Below are positions 1 through 10,611 of a stretch of DNA of 64,000 nucleotides, in pieces (within the stretch, counting starts at the first letter, position 1; the number at the start of each line of letters is the position of its first letter). The notes below the pieces were generated by a model that was not told where the DNA came from, made no database searches, and saw only the letters and a list, made by a program, of their open reading frames with translations. The DNA comes from Rhodanobacteraceae bacterium (GTDB lineage Bacteria > Pseudomonadota > Gammaproteobacteria > Xanthomonadales > SZUA-5): NCBI GenBank assembly GCA_016717705.1, contig JADKFD010000002.1, forward strand, positions 62,001 to 126,000, given 5' to 3'. The position numbers and the translations under genes are program-made.

Positions 1-973
1 ACGGCGAATCGGCGGTGTCGGTGTCGAAGAACATCGCTTCCTTGGCGCGCGTGTAATCCTCCCACTTGTCGAGCGAGGCCAGATCGACCGGACTCAGCTT
101 CCAGTGCTTGAGCGGATGCGATTCGCGCTCCTTGAAACGCCGCCGCTGTTCCTTGCGGCTGACACTGAACCAGAACTTGATCAGGTGCACGCCACTGCGC
201 ACCAGATGCCGTTCGAACTCGGGTACCTGACGCATGAACTCGTGATACTCGGCCTCGGTGCAAAATCCCATCACGCGCTCGACGCCGGCTCGGTTGTACC
301 AGGAGCGATCGAACAGCGCGATTTCACCGGCAGTGGGCAGATTGGCCACGAAACGCTGGAAGTACCACTGGCCGCGCTCGGTCTCGGTGGGCTTCTCCAG
401 CGCCACCACACGCGCGCCGCGCGGATTCAGGTGTTCCATGAAGCGCTTGATCGTGCCGCCCTTGCCCGCCGCGTCGCGACCCTCGAACAGGATCACCACG
501 CGCTGCCCGGTTTCCTTGACCCAGGCCTGCAGCTTGAGCAGTTCCACCTGCAGGCGAAACTTCTCCTTTTCATAGGTGCTGCGGCGCAACAGGTTCTTGT
601 ACGGGTAGCCGCCGTCGCGCCAGTCGCTGGCCAGTTCTTCATCTGGATTCAGACCGTCAAGCTCGGCCCCGGCGGACTTGCCGAACAAGGCGGCGCGCAG
701 CGCTCGCCGATCGTCGGCCGAAGCACCCTCCAGCAAGGCACGCAGGGCCTCTGCCCTTTCATTGGCATTGCCGGTCTGCGGCAACAACTGGTCCAGTGCC
801 ACTTCGATCTGCTGAGACTGCGCCGCGACCAGCGCATTGTCGGCCACGATCGCCTCGAAGCCGCTTTCGCGCGTAGCCGGAACCACATCGCCACGTCGCA
901 CCGGACGCACCTCCGATCGAACCCGTTTGCGCGCCAGCCGACGCGGTTTGCTGACCGTCTTGTCGCCACTCAT
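1..973 (-). CDS. ppk2: Polyphosphate kinase 2 (PPK2), 3' end beyond window
   Basis: PPK2-family kinase, which transfers phosphate between polyphosphate and nucleoside di- or monophosphates in the cytoplasm. About 324 residues are visible and the gene runs off the left edge. The Walker A loop FEGRDAAGKGGT lies near residue 160 and the Walker B / lid segment FDRSWYNRAGVERVMGFC near 218. The WYFQRF and HLIKFWFSVS blocks typical of PPK2 are also present. A basic, poorly conserved N-terminal extension of about 100 residues precedes the kinase core. The ATG at 973 gives full conserved coverage and no upstream start is better supported. The reading frame is intact. Which nucleotide class it uses cannot be told by eye. 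Confidence 0.93.
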   Translation of the reverse strand, partial: MSGDKTVSKPRRLARKRVRSEVRPVRRGDVVPATRESGFEAIVADNALVAAQSQQIEVALDQLLPQTGNANERAEALRALLEGASADDRRALRAALFGKSAGAELDGLNPDEELASDWRDGGYPYKNLLRRSTYEKEKFRLQVELLKLQAWVKETGQRVVILFEGRDAAGKGGTIKRFMEHLNPRGARVVALEKPTETERGQWYFQRFVANLPTAGEIALFDRSWYNRAGVERVMGFCTEAEYHEFMRQVPEFERHLVRSGVHLIKFWFSVSRKEQRRRFKERESHPLKHWKLSPVDLASLDKWEDYTRAKEAMFFDTDTADSP

Positions 974-1056
974 GCATTGCGCTCCCGTGGCCCGGCGCTG
1001 CAGCGGCGGACCGTCATTATCGATGAGCCACGGTAACGCCGCCGAAGGCGCCGGGT

Positions 1057-1072
1057 GTTGACCGAGGTCAAC
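1057..1072. promoter_or_regulatory. Palindrome upstream of ppk2
   Basis: Perfect 7-bp inverted repeat, GTTGACC and GGTCAAC with a 2-bp centre, about 85 bp upstream of the ppk2 start and just past the 3' end of the beta-helix gene. The position suits an operator for ppk2 or part of a terminator. No T-run follows, so an operator is slightly favoured. No regulator can be named. Confidence 0.3.
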
Positions 1073-1138
1073 GCTTCACATGGATGATTTCCTTGGCATT
1101 TGGCGGGCGTGACGGGACCGGGTCCGCGGCCGATTGGT

Positions 1139-2926
1139 TCAATCGAAGCCGTCGAAGAACAACAAGCCCAAAGGCACTGCGACGCAAGGGGAAATTTCTG
1201 AGGTGTTGCCGCTGGCATCGGTGAGCAGCGCCGAATAGAAGGTCGGCGCCGGATTGGCATCGGCGAAGGAAACGTTGGGGGCGACTACACCGGCCGCGGT
1301 TGAAGTCAAACCGACAGCGCTGAAGACGAAGGTCTGCGCAACACCCAAGCCGCCAACATTGTCGCAGCGGCTAGAACGATAGAACTCCAAGGTCAATCCG
1401 CTGAGATTGGCGCTGGTGCCAAAACTGACCGCGGCGCTAATCTGGTTGCCGGCGCGGGTGACGGTCGCCAAAATGGGGTGATTGAGGCGCGTGTTGCCAC
1501 CGCTGTCGACGTCCAGATTATCGTTGGCATTGGCGCCATCAGCGGCGCTGCCATTGCCCAGATCCAGCTCCAGCCCGCCATTGCTGTGGATGCTGTTGCC
1601 GCTGACGCGATTGCCGGTGCCGGCGACGATCGACACGCCAATGCCGCCGTTGTGGGCGATTCGATTGGCTCCCCAGGCGGTACTGCCGATGACGCTCTGA
1701 TTGGCATTCAGCACATTGATGCCGGCGCCCACATTGCCAGCCGGCTGCGCGGATGCGTTCAGCCCGATCCGATTGCCGAGAATTTGCACCGGTGTGGCGG
1801 GGGCGGCGGTGATTTCGATGCCAGCACCCAGGTTGTTGGCAATGATGTTGCCATCGGCACTACCGGTGCCGCCGATCACGGTGCCGACCGCACCTGCACC
1901 CAGGCGAATGCCGGTACCCAAAGGCCGCGCAGCCACGCCATTGGCGCCGAGACCGATCCAGTTGCCGACGATGCGCAGACCTGGAGTGCTCGAGCTGCCC
2001 ACTTCGATGCCGCTGGATGTGGCGAGTCCGCTGCCAATCACGTTGTTGCGGATGGTGTGATTGGTGCCGCCGCTGATATTGATCTGAGTTTGGGCGACAC
2101 GCAATGGCGACAAGCCATCGGCGCCGACGCCGGTATTGCCCTCGACATCACGCCATTGCCACTGTCCGCACCCAAGAAGACGCCAGCGACCACGATATTG
2201 CGTTCACCGGTGGTAGGGCCGCCGAAACGTGCGCCATTGCGCAACACGATGGCAGCCGAAGGAAAGCCCGCAGCGTTATCGAAATTGCCGTTCTTGTCGA
2301 CATCGATGTAGTTGTTGCTGATGACCGCATTGTTCGAACTGACAGTGATTGCCGGTTGTGCACCAACGAAGGGGAGTACGCCCCCGGTCAGCACATTGCG
2401 CTGTGCCGGGGCGCTGCCGCCGATGCGCAAACCGGCCGTATTGACCGTGCCACTGGCGACAATCGAGCTTCCCACCGGTGCATTGCCGGTCCCGTTGACC
2501 GTGGTGCCGATCCACACGCCTTCAACGACATTGCCGCTGTTACCAACCACGTCGTTGATGCGAATCAGACACCCGGAAGATTGCCAACGGAGCCGAATAG
2601 TGCTGTTGCCGGCCCACACATCGATCCGGATCAGGATGCTGGCATCGCTGCCCAGGTGGCGCCGGCGCCGGGTGGGTATAGCGTCGATCACGGTCGGGCC
2701 GGTCAGCACTGGGTAGGCGATGCCGGCGTGTAGCCGCACGGAACCCGGCCTTGAAGGCGATGCTGTCGGCACCGGCTTGCTGTTCGCGGCGTGATCGCCT
2801 GCGCAGCGGCAAGTGGCCGCGCAACTGGCGCGCGGTGTCGGCATTGCTGGTGACGGTGAAAGTGGCGGCCGCACATGGGACGGCGATAGCCAGGGCCGAC
2901 AGCAGACGCAAAGTGAATTTCAGCAT
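1139..2926 (-). pseudogene. Secreted right-handed beta-helix protein, frame-disrupted
   Basis: The N-terminus has a signal peptide (MLKFTLRLLSALAIAVPCAAA) followed by TFTVTSNADT, the usual opening of Lysobacterales beta-helix proteins. The middle and C-terminal parts are Asn/Gly-rich rungs (for example NTIRNNVIGSG, NRIGLNASAQPAG, ISNNYIDVDKNGNFDN), and the protein ends FFDGFD. The frame changes several times between about 2690 and 2830, where pieces of AITAANSKPGADSIAF are spread over three frames. It changes again near 2148, just before DVEGNTGVGADGLSP. Start and stop are in the same frame overall. Either this copy is decaying or it contains several indel errors. Its ATG overlaps the stop of the upstream small gene (ATGCTGA), so the two are probably cotranscribed. 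Confidence 0.7.
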
Positions 2927-3402
2927 GACGCGTTCTCCAGCCTTGGGTACAGGGGCGTGACTGCGCGGGCGCGCGCATCGGCGGAATGCGTGCGGCCGGG
3001 CTCCATGGCCACTTCGATCGCTGCCCACGGCGGCGCGGCGCCGGCAGCGAAGGTGAGCCACAGCCGCAACGAATGCCGATAGCTGAGCGCCGGATCGAGG
3101 TCGAGGACTTCGCTGACGATCGGCGTGTCCTGGCGCAGCGACCAGCGGCGCTCCAGCGACATGCCGCCATCGACCTCAATCGTCAGCGTGGCCACTGCAC
3201 CGGCGCAGGCCGGGAAGCGCAGCTCAGCCGCGAGCAAACGGCCACGGCCCAGCTTTTGCAGCAACAGCCGCGGCGCCGTGTTGGCAGTCAGCGCGCACAG
3301 CGCCGCGCGTTGCAGCAGCGGCTGCTCCACACCGGCGCGCTGCGCCAGACGCAGTGGACCGTTGCTGCGGTGGGCATCGAGCCAGGATTGCATCGCCATC
3401 AT
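2920..3402 (-). CDS. Small protein of unknown function, coupled to the beta-helix gene
   Basis: A 160-residue product starting MMAMQSWLDAHRSNGPLRL; I do not recognise the family. There is no signal peptide or transmembrane segment. The sequence looks like a compact beta-rich domain (LLAAELRFPACAGAVATLTI, then RRWSLRQDTPIVSEVLDLDP). The longer ORF upstream of 3402 has low-complexity Arg/Ala composition and is unlikely to be coding, so the double ATG at 3402/3399 was chosen. The stop TGA at 2920-2922 lies 2 bp past the ATG of the next gene, which implies translational coupling with the secreted beta-helix protein. A role in its biogenesis is possible but untested. Confidence 0.5.
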   Translation of the reverse strand: MMAMQSWLDAHRSNGPLRLAQRAGVEQPLLQRAALCALTANTAPRLLLQKLGRGRLLAAELRFPACAGAVATLTIEVDGGMSLERRWSLRQDTPIVSEVLDLDPALSYRHSLRLWLTFAAGAAPPWAAIEVAMEPGRTHSADARARAVTPLYPRLENASC

Positions 3403-3679
3403 CGGGTGTCCTTGTCCGCCGACGTGGGTGGCGGGGTGGAGGAAGCTTCTCGGTTCGAGTGCCGCCGCGCTGTGCGCAGTGGTGCGCGCACTGGTCCGGA
3501 CCGTGCGAGTTGCGCCGGGCACCGGTGGTAGCAGCGAACGTAGGCCGCGGGTACGCGCCGCGAAGAAGCCCGCCCATGCCGCGATCGCCCCGCGCGTTCC
3601 CCGGCGCACTCGCAGGGAACGTGCAAACAGCGCCGGTGAGCCGCTGCGGCGACACACGCCCCACCCCCCGCTGGCGCAC

Positions 3680-5533
3680 CTACTCGAAGCCGTTGGCAAA
3701 CAGTGCCAACGCGCGATCGATGGTGTAGGTCTCGCCGGCCGCAAATCCGCCGACGATGCCATTCAGTGCGAAGTCCTGGATCGTGTTGTTGTCGATCACA
3801 TTCAGACGCAGAGTGCCGTTGCCGATGCCGGTACTGACGGTCACTCTGAAGGCCGCGCGGTTGCTCGTAGCGGCGATATCGGTGATCGCGGCATTGCTGA
3901 TGCCGGACTGCACCAGGGCGAAATCGCTGGGTGCATCGACGCCAGAAACGGCTTCCGAAAAGGTCACCGTAAAACGTACGCTGGCCGCGGCCGTCGGGCT
4001 TGGGTCAAGCCGGGTGACCGAAAGCACCGTGGGAATCGTATTGTCGAGCTCAAACGCGCCGATGTCGCAGCCCGTGGGTTGCTCGCGCGCGGTACCGCGT
4101 TGGTCGGTTGGCAGCACCACGCCAGTAGACCCGACGCAGTTGTTGGCGTTGCCGGCATTGTGCGGCGGTGCACCGCTGGGAAAGGCGTGGGTCAGGGTGG
4201 GGCCACCGTTGTTGGCCAAGCCGGTCAGACCCGGATCCAGCCCGATGATGTTGCCGTCCAGGTTGCCACTGACGGTGCAACCACTCACATTCTCCACCAG
4301 GGTGTTGCCGCCCGTGAGGAGTGCGCCGGAACAGTCCGGGACGATCGAGCCGCTGCCTGACCCATCAATGTTCTCACCAATCAAGCTATTGCGTGCGAAC
4401 AGGGTCGCGCTATTGCTCAACCCGCCGCCATCACCGGAGCCATTGGCATCGGCGTCGGCGGTATTGAAAGCGACGGTGACGTTGAGGAGTTGAACGTTGC
4501 CCCCAACGCCATTGGCCAGCCCGCCAGCACCGCCGTTTGCGGAGTTGCCGCTGATCGTCGAGTTGGCCAGATTTGCGATGCCGTTGTTGGTGTTGCGCAT
4601 GCCACCCGCGCTAATGGCGGTGTTGCCGCTGAGAGTGCTGCCAAGGATGTTCAGCGTGCCACCGTCGTTGATCAGACCGGCGCTGTCGTCGGCGCTGTTG
4701 TTGGCGATGGTGCTGTCGGTCACGGTCAGCGTGCCGAGGTTGTAGATGCCGCCACCGCTCTGCACGGTACCGCCCGGAGTTCCCGCCTGGTTTCCGGTTA
4801 CCCGAGTGCGCAGCAGTGTCAGGTTGCCCTCGTTGTAGATGCCACCGCCGGATACGCCGCCCGCATTGCCCGATATCGTGCTGTCGATCAGCGAGGCGCT
4901 GGCGCTGCTGAAAATGAACAAGCCGCCGTGATCGGGCCCGGAGTTGTTGCTGATGGTCGTGTTGCTCAGGGTAGCCGCGGCGCCGCTTCCAGTGACCAGA
5001 ACGGCAGCGCCCGCATCGAAGCCGGTGTTGCCGATGATGCTGACGCCGGTCAGAGTCATGCTGCCGCGGGAGATGATTCCGGAACCACCAAAACTGCGCC
5101 CATCGGTCACCGTCAGATTGCTGATGTCCACAATGACCCCGGGTAGCACCTCAAAGACGCGGTCCTGGGTCACTGCACCATTGCCGTCGATGGTCGCCCC
5201 GTTGCCGATGATGATCAGGTCATCGTCGATATCCAGATCCCCGTTGATCGCGTTGCCGTCGTCGCCCGCCCGGGTCAAGTTGTAGGTGGCGCCGCTTTGC
5301 AGCACGATCGTATCGACCACGCCGGTGCCTTGCGGGCAAGCGTCGAAGCCCTGGTTGTTCGCATTGGCCGCGCGGATCGCCTCGCGCAGCGAACAGTTGC
5401 CGTTGCTGTTCAGTTCGTCGACCGTGGTGTTGACGGTGATGATGGTGGCCATGGCGCTGGCGCAAAGCCAACCCACGCACAGCCACAGCCCGCACACCAG
5501 ACTCACAAATCGGCCCAACGCCCGCTGCAGCAT
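3680..5533 (-). CDS. Secreted CSLREA-type beta-helix protein
   Basis: A 617-residue extracellular protein with an intact frame. A signal peptide (hydrophobic LVCGLWLCVGWLCASAMA) leads into TIITVNTTVDELNSNGNCSLREAIRAANAN, the CSLREA opening box. About 20 beta-helix rungs follow with the pattern STISGNSA..GGG(I/L)xN, then a block near residue 500 (DQRGTAREQPTGCDIGAFEL) of the type often seen before the C-terminal anchor region. A bacterial Ig-like domain with TVTFSEAVSGV follows. The extreme C-terminus is ALFANGFE, the short tail shared with three other secreted proteins here. Likely role: surface adhesin or polysaccharide-interacting protein. No catalytic residues are evident. Confidence 0.85.
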   Translation of the reverse strand: MLQRALGRFVSLVCGLWLCVGWLCASAMATIITVNTTVDELNSNGNCSLREAIRAANANNQGFDACPQGTGVVDTIVLQSGATYNLTRAGDDGNAINGDLDIDDDLIIIGNGATIDGNGAVTQDRVFEVLPGVIVDISNLTVTDGRSFGGSGIISRGSMTLTGVSIIGNTGFDAGAAVLVTGSGAAATLSNTTISNNSGPDHGGLFIFSSASASLIDSTISGNAGGVSGGGIYNEGNLTLLRTRVTGNQAGTPGGTVQSGGGIYNLGTLTVTDSTIANNSADDSAGLINDGGTLNILGSTLSGNTAISAGGMRNTNNGIANLANSTISGNSANGGAGGLANGVGGNVQLLNVTVAFNTADADANGSGDGGGLSNSATLFARNSLIGENIDGSGSGSIVPDCSGALLTGGNTLVENVSGCTVSGNLDGNIIGLDPGLTGLANNGGPTLTHAFPSGAPPHNAGNANNCVGSTGVVLPTDQRGTAREQPTGCDIGAFELDNTIPTVLSVTRLDPSPTAAASVRFTVTFSEAVSGVDAPSDFALVQSGISNAAITDIAATSNRAAFRVTVSTGIGNGTLRLNVIDNNTIQDFALNGIVGGFAAGETYTIDRALALFANGFE

Positions 5534-5660
5534 GATGCGTGTCTCCCCTTCTGGTTGCGGAGCAGCATCACCGGGCGCGGCACCTGACGCTGTGCTTGAG
5601 CGTGCGCGAATTGGTCCGGATCGTGCGGGCTACCAAGTGGTGCCGCCGCTCCAGGCTTTG

Positions 5661-5817
5661 GTAGCGCGGCTCCGGCGCGCCTGGGGCATCGCTCTGCCGC
5701 CTCACGAGCGATCGCGCCGGCGGCCGCGGCTCTTGGGGCGTGGCAAAGGCGCCGGGCGTCGCGCGTAACTCCACTACGGCGCGGCCAATCACCGAGGACG
5801 CGCGTACCCGGCCTACC
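5661..5817. repeat. Dispersed intergenic repeat, copy A
   Basis: This segment shares four blocks, in the same order and nearly the same spacing, with 47190-47348. They are GTAGCGCGGCTCC (5661), a GC-rich 19-mer at 5711, a 20-mer at 5749 ending CGCGCGTAA, and a 24-bp block at 5794-5817 ending ACCCGGCCTACC. Sequence between the blocks differs. Total length is 157 bp here and 159 bp in copy B. It lies in the 409-bp gap (5534-5942) between the beta-helix gene and the HTCS, which otherwise holds nothing I can support. It looks like a non-coding mobile or REP-like element. Confidence 0.7.
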
Positions 5818-5942
5818 AAAGCGGGCGGCATCGACGCGACGCGCACGCTGCGGACCACGACCTGCACGTTCCGGCATAGTCGATTGGGCGGCACACGCCG
5901 ACAATGGCATCCACCGCGACACCTGACACGAGGTCATCGTCC

Positions 5943-8900
5943 ATGCGCCTGCCCGGTTTGCTGATCGCGCTGCTGCTGCCCGTGCTGGCCTGGAGCAGCG
6001 AACGCGGGCTACCGCTGGTGCAGGTGTACAACACCCAGGAACTCGGCGGCGGCCATCTCAATGACTCGCTGATCGAGTTGCCGGACGGACGTCTGGCGGT
6101 GGGCAATGTCGGCGGATTGCTGCTGTTCGACGGTGCGCGCTGGCGCATGTTCAATCACCCGAAGATGCTCGGCGGCGCCAAGCATCTGGTGCGCACGGCG
6201 GACGGGCGCATCTACACCGCATTCAACGGCGACGCCGGCTATTTCCTGGACGACGGCACCGGCAAACAGGTCTGGACCAGCCTTGCGCCGCGCATTCCCG
6301 AAGACGAGCGCGCGTTTGCCGCCGAGGTCAACGTCATCGACGACCGCGCCCGAGGCGGACTGTGGATGGTGCTGCTCAAGCGCTTGTACTTTGTGCCCGA
6401 CGACGGCAGTACGGTGAGGTCGATTGCCGCAACCGGCAACTTCGCCTTTGGCGGCCTGGTCGGCGACGAGCTCTGGGTGCAGGACACGCTGGCCGGCTTG
6501 CAGCGCGTCAGTGGCATGGCGCCGCTGCAGTTGCAGGCGCTGCCGGAGCGCGACACGCTGGGGACCGGGCAGTACTTGCGCAAGGTGGTCGCCGACGGCA
6601 CCGAGTGGAAAGTGGCGATGGCCAACGGCCAGCTGTACCGCTACCACCACGGGCGTTTCGAAGCGTGGGCGACCGAGCTCTGGCCGCTGCTGTCGACGGC
6701 GCAGGTGTTCACGCTGCTGCGGCTGCACGACGGTCGCTTCGTCATCGGTGCCGGTGAGATCGGGCCACTGATTGTCGCTGCGGATGGCCAGTTGCTGGAG
6801 CGTTTTGGCGCGGACGATGGGTTGCCGCGCCACGCCACCAGGGGCCTGCTGGAGGATCGCGACGGCGGTTTGTGGCTGGCGCAGGACCAGACCGTCGTGC
6901 GCATCGACCTGGCCCGCGGCGTGACCCAGTTCGATGAAACCCGCGGCCTGGCATCGGCTTATGCAGCGACACGCTGGCGCGGTGATCTCTATGTGGCCGA
7001 TGGCCGCGGTCTGAACCGGCTCGACGCCCAAGCCGGGCCGGGCGGCGGCCGCTTTGAACGCGTGCTGCCAACGCTGCGCAATGTGCGCCAACTCGCCGCG
7101 GTCGACGATCAGACCCTGCTGGTGGGCAGCAACAGCGTGCATGCGCTGTCTGTCGACAACAGCGGCGCCCCGCAATCGCGGCTGGTCTTTGCATCGCCGC
7201 AATTGTTCGCGATGGAACCCTCGCGCGCAGTGCCCGGTCGCGTTTGGATCGCGCACCCGCAGGGCCTGTTGCGGCTGGATCAGACCCCCGCCGGCGAGTT
7301 CGAGCAAACACCGGTGGCCAACCTGACCTGGCCGGTCTACACCATCGCCGAACAAGATCGCGACACCTTGTGGGTGGCCGACCGCGCCGGCGGCCTGTGG
7401 CGCGTGGCCATCGGCGGCGAGCAGGCGCCGAAGCCCTATGGCACGGCGCAGGGCGTCCCTGAGGGTATCGTCCGCGTCTATCCCGGGCGCCAGGGCGGCC
7501 TGGTTTGCGACGATGGCCGGGCTGCGGGTTTACGACGCGGCCAGCGATCAACTGGTGGCGCCAGCGACACTGCCCTCCGAGCTGACGTCCGGCCGCCTCT
7601 TCAGCTTGTTGGAGGATGACGAAGGCAATCTCTGGGTGCGCGGAGACGATCTCAACGATGTCGCGCTGCGACAGGGCGGCGGCTATCGCTGGGATGGACA
7701 GATGTTGAACGCCGTCAACACCATCCACACGGTTTTCGGCTTCCTGCGCGAAGAGCAGATCGTCTGGGTGCTGCGGGCAAATGGGATGCTGCGCATCGAT
7801 CTCAGTGCGCGCAAGCCGCTGGCGCCGCTGCCGCCGCCACTGGTGACCAGCGTCACCGACCTCGGCGTCGGTGAGACGCTGCATTTGGCCGGGCTGCCGC
7901 AGTTGCCACCCACGGTGCGCAATCTGCGGCTGCAATTCGCGCTGCCGACCGGTCATCGACCCGAGTTCAATCGCTACCGCAGCCGTCTGGCCGGCATGGA
8001 TACCGATTGGTCGCCGTGGTCGACCGACAGCGGCCGCGACTACACCAATCTGCACGATGGCGCCTATGCCTTCGACGTCGAGGGCATGGACAGTTTTGCT
8101 CGCGTCAGCCGCATGCCCGCGTTGACACTGACCATCGCGGCGCCCTGGTGGCGCACACCGATGGCATACGCTGGCATGCTCGCCGGCGCCCTGCTCTGTC
8201 TGGGGTTGGCCGCCTTGGCGGGCGCGCGCTGGCGTCAACGCGCACTGTTGGCGCGCCAGCGCGAACTTGAAGCCACCGTGGCCGCGCGCACGCTGAGTTT
8301 GTCCGAACGCAATCAGCAACTGGCGGAGCAATCGACCCAGTTGCAGGTCCAGGCGGAGCGATTGCGTGCGGTCGATGCGCTGAAGACGCGCTTCTTCACC
8401 AATGTCGGCCATGAATTCCGCACCCCGCTGACCCTGGTGCTGGGCCCGCTCGACGACGTCATGCGCGACAGCCGCATCCGCCTGCCGGAGCGTGCGCGCG
8501 AGCTCTTGGAGCTGGCCAATCGCAATGCCAAGCGCGTGCTCGATCTGATCGTGCAACTGCTCGACGTCAACCGCCTGGAACATGGCCAGTTGCCGATGCA
8601 GCGCGAGCGTGTCGAGCTGATCGCCTTCCTCAAGCGTCAGCGCGACGATTGGCAGCCGCTGGCGGAGCGCTTTGGCCATCAGCTGGATCTTGAGCTGCCC
8701 GATCTGACGACGCTGGAACTGGACTGCGACCCGCTGCAACTGGAACGCGCACTGGGCAATCTGGTCGGCAACGCGGCCAAGTACACGCCGCGCGGCGGCC
8801 GCATCCGCGTGGCGCTGAGCTGCAACGCGGACCAGGTCACGCTGGTGGTTGCCGACAATGGCCAGGGCATTTCGGCGCAGGCGCTACCGCATGTCTTCGA

Positions 8901-9897
8901 TCGCTTCTTCCAGGCGCAGGCCGGGCACGTGGCGCAGGGCACCGGCATCGGTCTGGCGCTGGTGCGCGAGATCGTCGAGGGTCACGACGGCAGTATCCGG
9001 GTCGACAGCGCGCCGGGCCAGGGCAGCTGCTTCACGCTGACACTGCCGCGCAGTGTGATCGACGATGCGGTCGTGCCGATGGCCACGGCACCAGCGGAGC
9101 CAGCGGAAGCCGCGCCTGCAGCCGGACGCGAACTACCGGTTGCACTGGTGATCGACGATCACGCGGATCTGCGTCTGCGCTTGCGGCGCCTGCTGGAACC
9201 GCGCTTTCGCGTCATCGAAGCCGACGACGGCCCGGCTGGCCTGGCCGCGGCGCGCTCGGAATTGCCGGACATCATGGTCTGCGATGTGATGATGCCGGGC
9301 TTCGACGGTGTCGAGCTGGCCAAGCGGGTGCGCGCCGATGCCGATATTGCCGCCGTGCCGTTGCTGCTGTTGACCGCCAAGGCCGGCGCCGAACACGCGG
9401 TGACCGGATTGCGCGCCGGTGCCGACGATTACTTGAGCAAGCCCTTCGACGCCAGTGAACTGCTGGCGCGCATCGATGCCTTGCTGGCCGTACGGCGCCG
9501 CTTGCAGCGCCTCGCGCCGCTGGCGTCCACGGTCGCACCCGCCAATGTCGTCGTCAGCGACGAGGACAAGTTTCGCGCGCGCCTGGATGCGGCGATCAGG
9601 GCGCATGTCGGTGACAGCCAGTTCGGCGTCGAGGAACTGGCGCAGGCGCTGCACGCCGATCGCAGCACGCTGTTCCGCCGCATCAAGGAACTGTACGGCC
9701 AGAGCGCGCGCGACTACCTGCGCGAGGCGCGCCTGAAGCACGCTTTCGAGTTGCTCAGCAGCCAGGCGGGCAATGTCACCGAAGTGGCCTATGCCGCCGG
9801 ATTCGAGAGTCTGTCGAGCTTCTCGCGCGCCTTTCGTCAGCGCTTTGGTGTGTCGCCGTCGGCGGCTTACACGGGCGCGGAGCGTGCAGCGTGCTGA
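5943..9897 (+). CDS. Hybrid two-component sensor/AraC regulator (HTCS), one frame break near 7502
   Basis: A membrane-spanning one-protein signalling system of about 1318 residues. A signal peptide (MRLPGLLIALLLPVLAWSS) precedes repeated Reg_prop beta-propeller blades (LPDGRLAVGNVGGLLLFDG and similar). A Y_Y_Y domain (YRSRLAGMDTDWSPW) follows near nt 7970 and a transmembrane helix near 8165-8230. HisKA carries GHEFRTPL with the phospho-acceptor His at about 8410. The HATPase has NLVGNAAKYTPRGG. A receiver has VCDVMMPGFDG as the phospho-Asp box, and an AraC-type HTH domain ends the protein. Restoring two bases near 7502 gives the expected Reg_prop motif GGLWFATMAGLRVYD, so the break is probably an assembly error. 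HTCSs usually sense glycan fragments, but no polysaccharide-use genes are adjacent. The 3' end overlaps the next GTG by 7 bp. Confidence 0.88.
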
Positions 9898-10427
9898 CGC
9901 TGGCGCAACCGCGGCAGGCACCCTCCCCGCTGGTGCTGCATCGCGTCGGAGGCTGGCAGCTCAGTGCCGATCTGCAAGCTTACGTGGAACAGGCGCTGCG
10001 TAGTCGTTGGCCAGGTGTGGTTCTCGAGTGCGCGCGCACGCCGGACGAACTGGCACGGCTCGACATCGATCTTTGGCTATGCGGTGAAACGCCCGGCGTG
10101 ATGACCCGTCGTCCTGCCTTGGTACTCGGTGCCGTGGCACGCAACGCGCGCCTTATCCGCGTTGACGAGCAACTCTGGACCTGCGCGACACCGCTCAACG
10201 CGCGGATCCTGGTTCGACATATCGAGCGCGTACTGGCGGGAGGCCAGCGCGACGCCGCTGGGCACGCAATCCGACGAGGATGGCGAGGGCGAGGGTCTGC
10301 GGCGGCCGGTCACCGGGCGAGTGGAGGATCAGCGAGCCACACACGGCGGCAGGGTCAGGCCGCCACCTGGTCACTGAAGACAAAACTCTGCGGCACGCTG
10401 GCAGGCGGCAATAGGCCCATCAGGTAG
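9891..10427 (+). CDS. Small hypothetical protein overlapping the HTCS stop
   Basis: Opens with GTG inside the last codons of the HTCS gene. The first 120 residues are protein-like (LVLHRVGGWQLSADLQAYVE, DLWLCGETPGVMTRRPALVLG, ARILVRHIERVLAGGQ). They vaguely resemble a receiver-like alpha/beta fold but lack a clear phospho-Asp box. After about 10265 the composition becomes Arg/Gly-rich and runs into an oppositely oriented gene fragment, so the true end is probably near 10270 and the downstream part is junk or shifted. The overlap suggests cotranslation with the HTCS. I do not recognise a family. Confidence 0.4.
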   Translation: MLTLAQPRQAPSPLVLHRVGGWQLSADLQAYVEQALRSRWPGVVLECARTPDELARLDIDLWLCGETPGVMTRRPALVLGAVARNARLIRVDEQLWTCATPLNARILVRHIERVLAGGQRDAAGHAIRRGWRGRGSAAAGHRASGGSASHTRRQGQAATWSLKTKLCGTLAGGNRPIR

Positions 10428-10590
10428 AGCTCGAATTCGTTGTAGTTGCTGGAATGGGGCGCCGGGGTGGCAGTGGCGCTGCTGGCGCTGGTGCGCACCA
10501 GATTGCAGTTGAGATTGGATCCGGCGTTGGATGCGTTGCTGAAGCTCATCACGGCGTTGGCGATCGGCGAGATCGGCCAACCACGATGAT
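10355..10590 (-). pseudogene. 3' remnant of a secreted-protein gene
   Basis: On the minus strand this segment encodes a coherent tail containing ISPIANAVMSFSNASNAGSN and then YNEFELYLMGLLPPASVP. The latter resembles the L-x-L-Y-L-M-G-L-x-x-P-x-x-V-P box of large secreted Lysobacterales proteins. Nothing upstream continues it: the kinase gene (stop at 10612) replaces the expected 5' part. It is therefore a truncated leftover of about 78 codons. The similarity is from memory of the motif only. Confidence 0.45.
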
Positions 10591-10611
10591 GCCGCTTCGC
10601 TGCCGACGACG

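Noticed and set aside
6742..8739. Long minus-strand ORF of 665 residues opposite the sensor kinase
   Set aside because: It has biased high-GC shadow composition and no recognisable domain; the plus strand codes for a clear HTCS.
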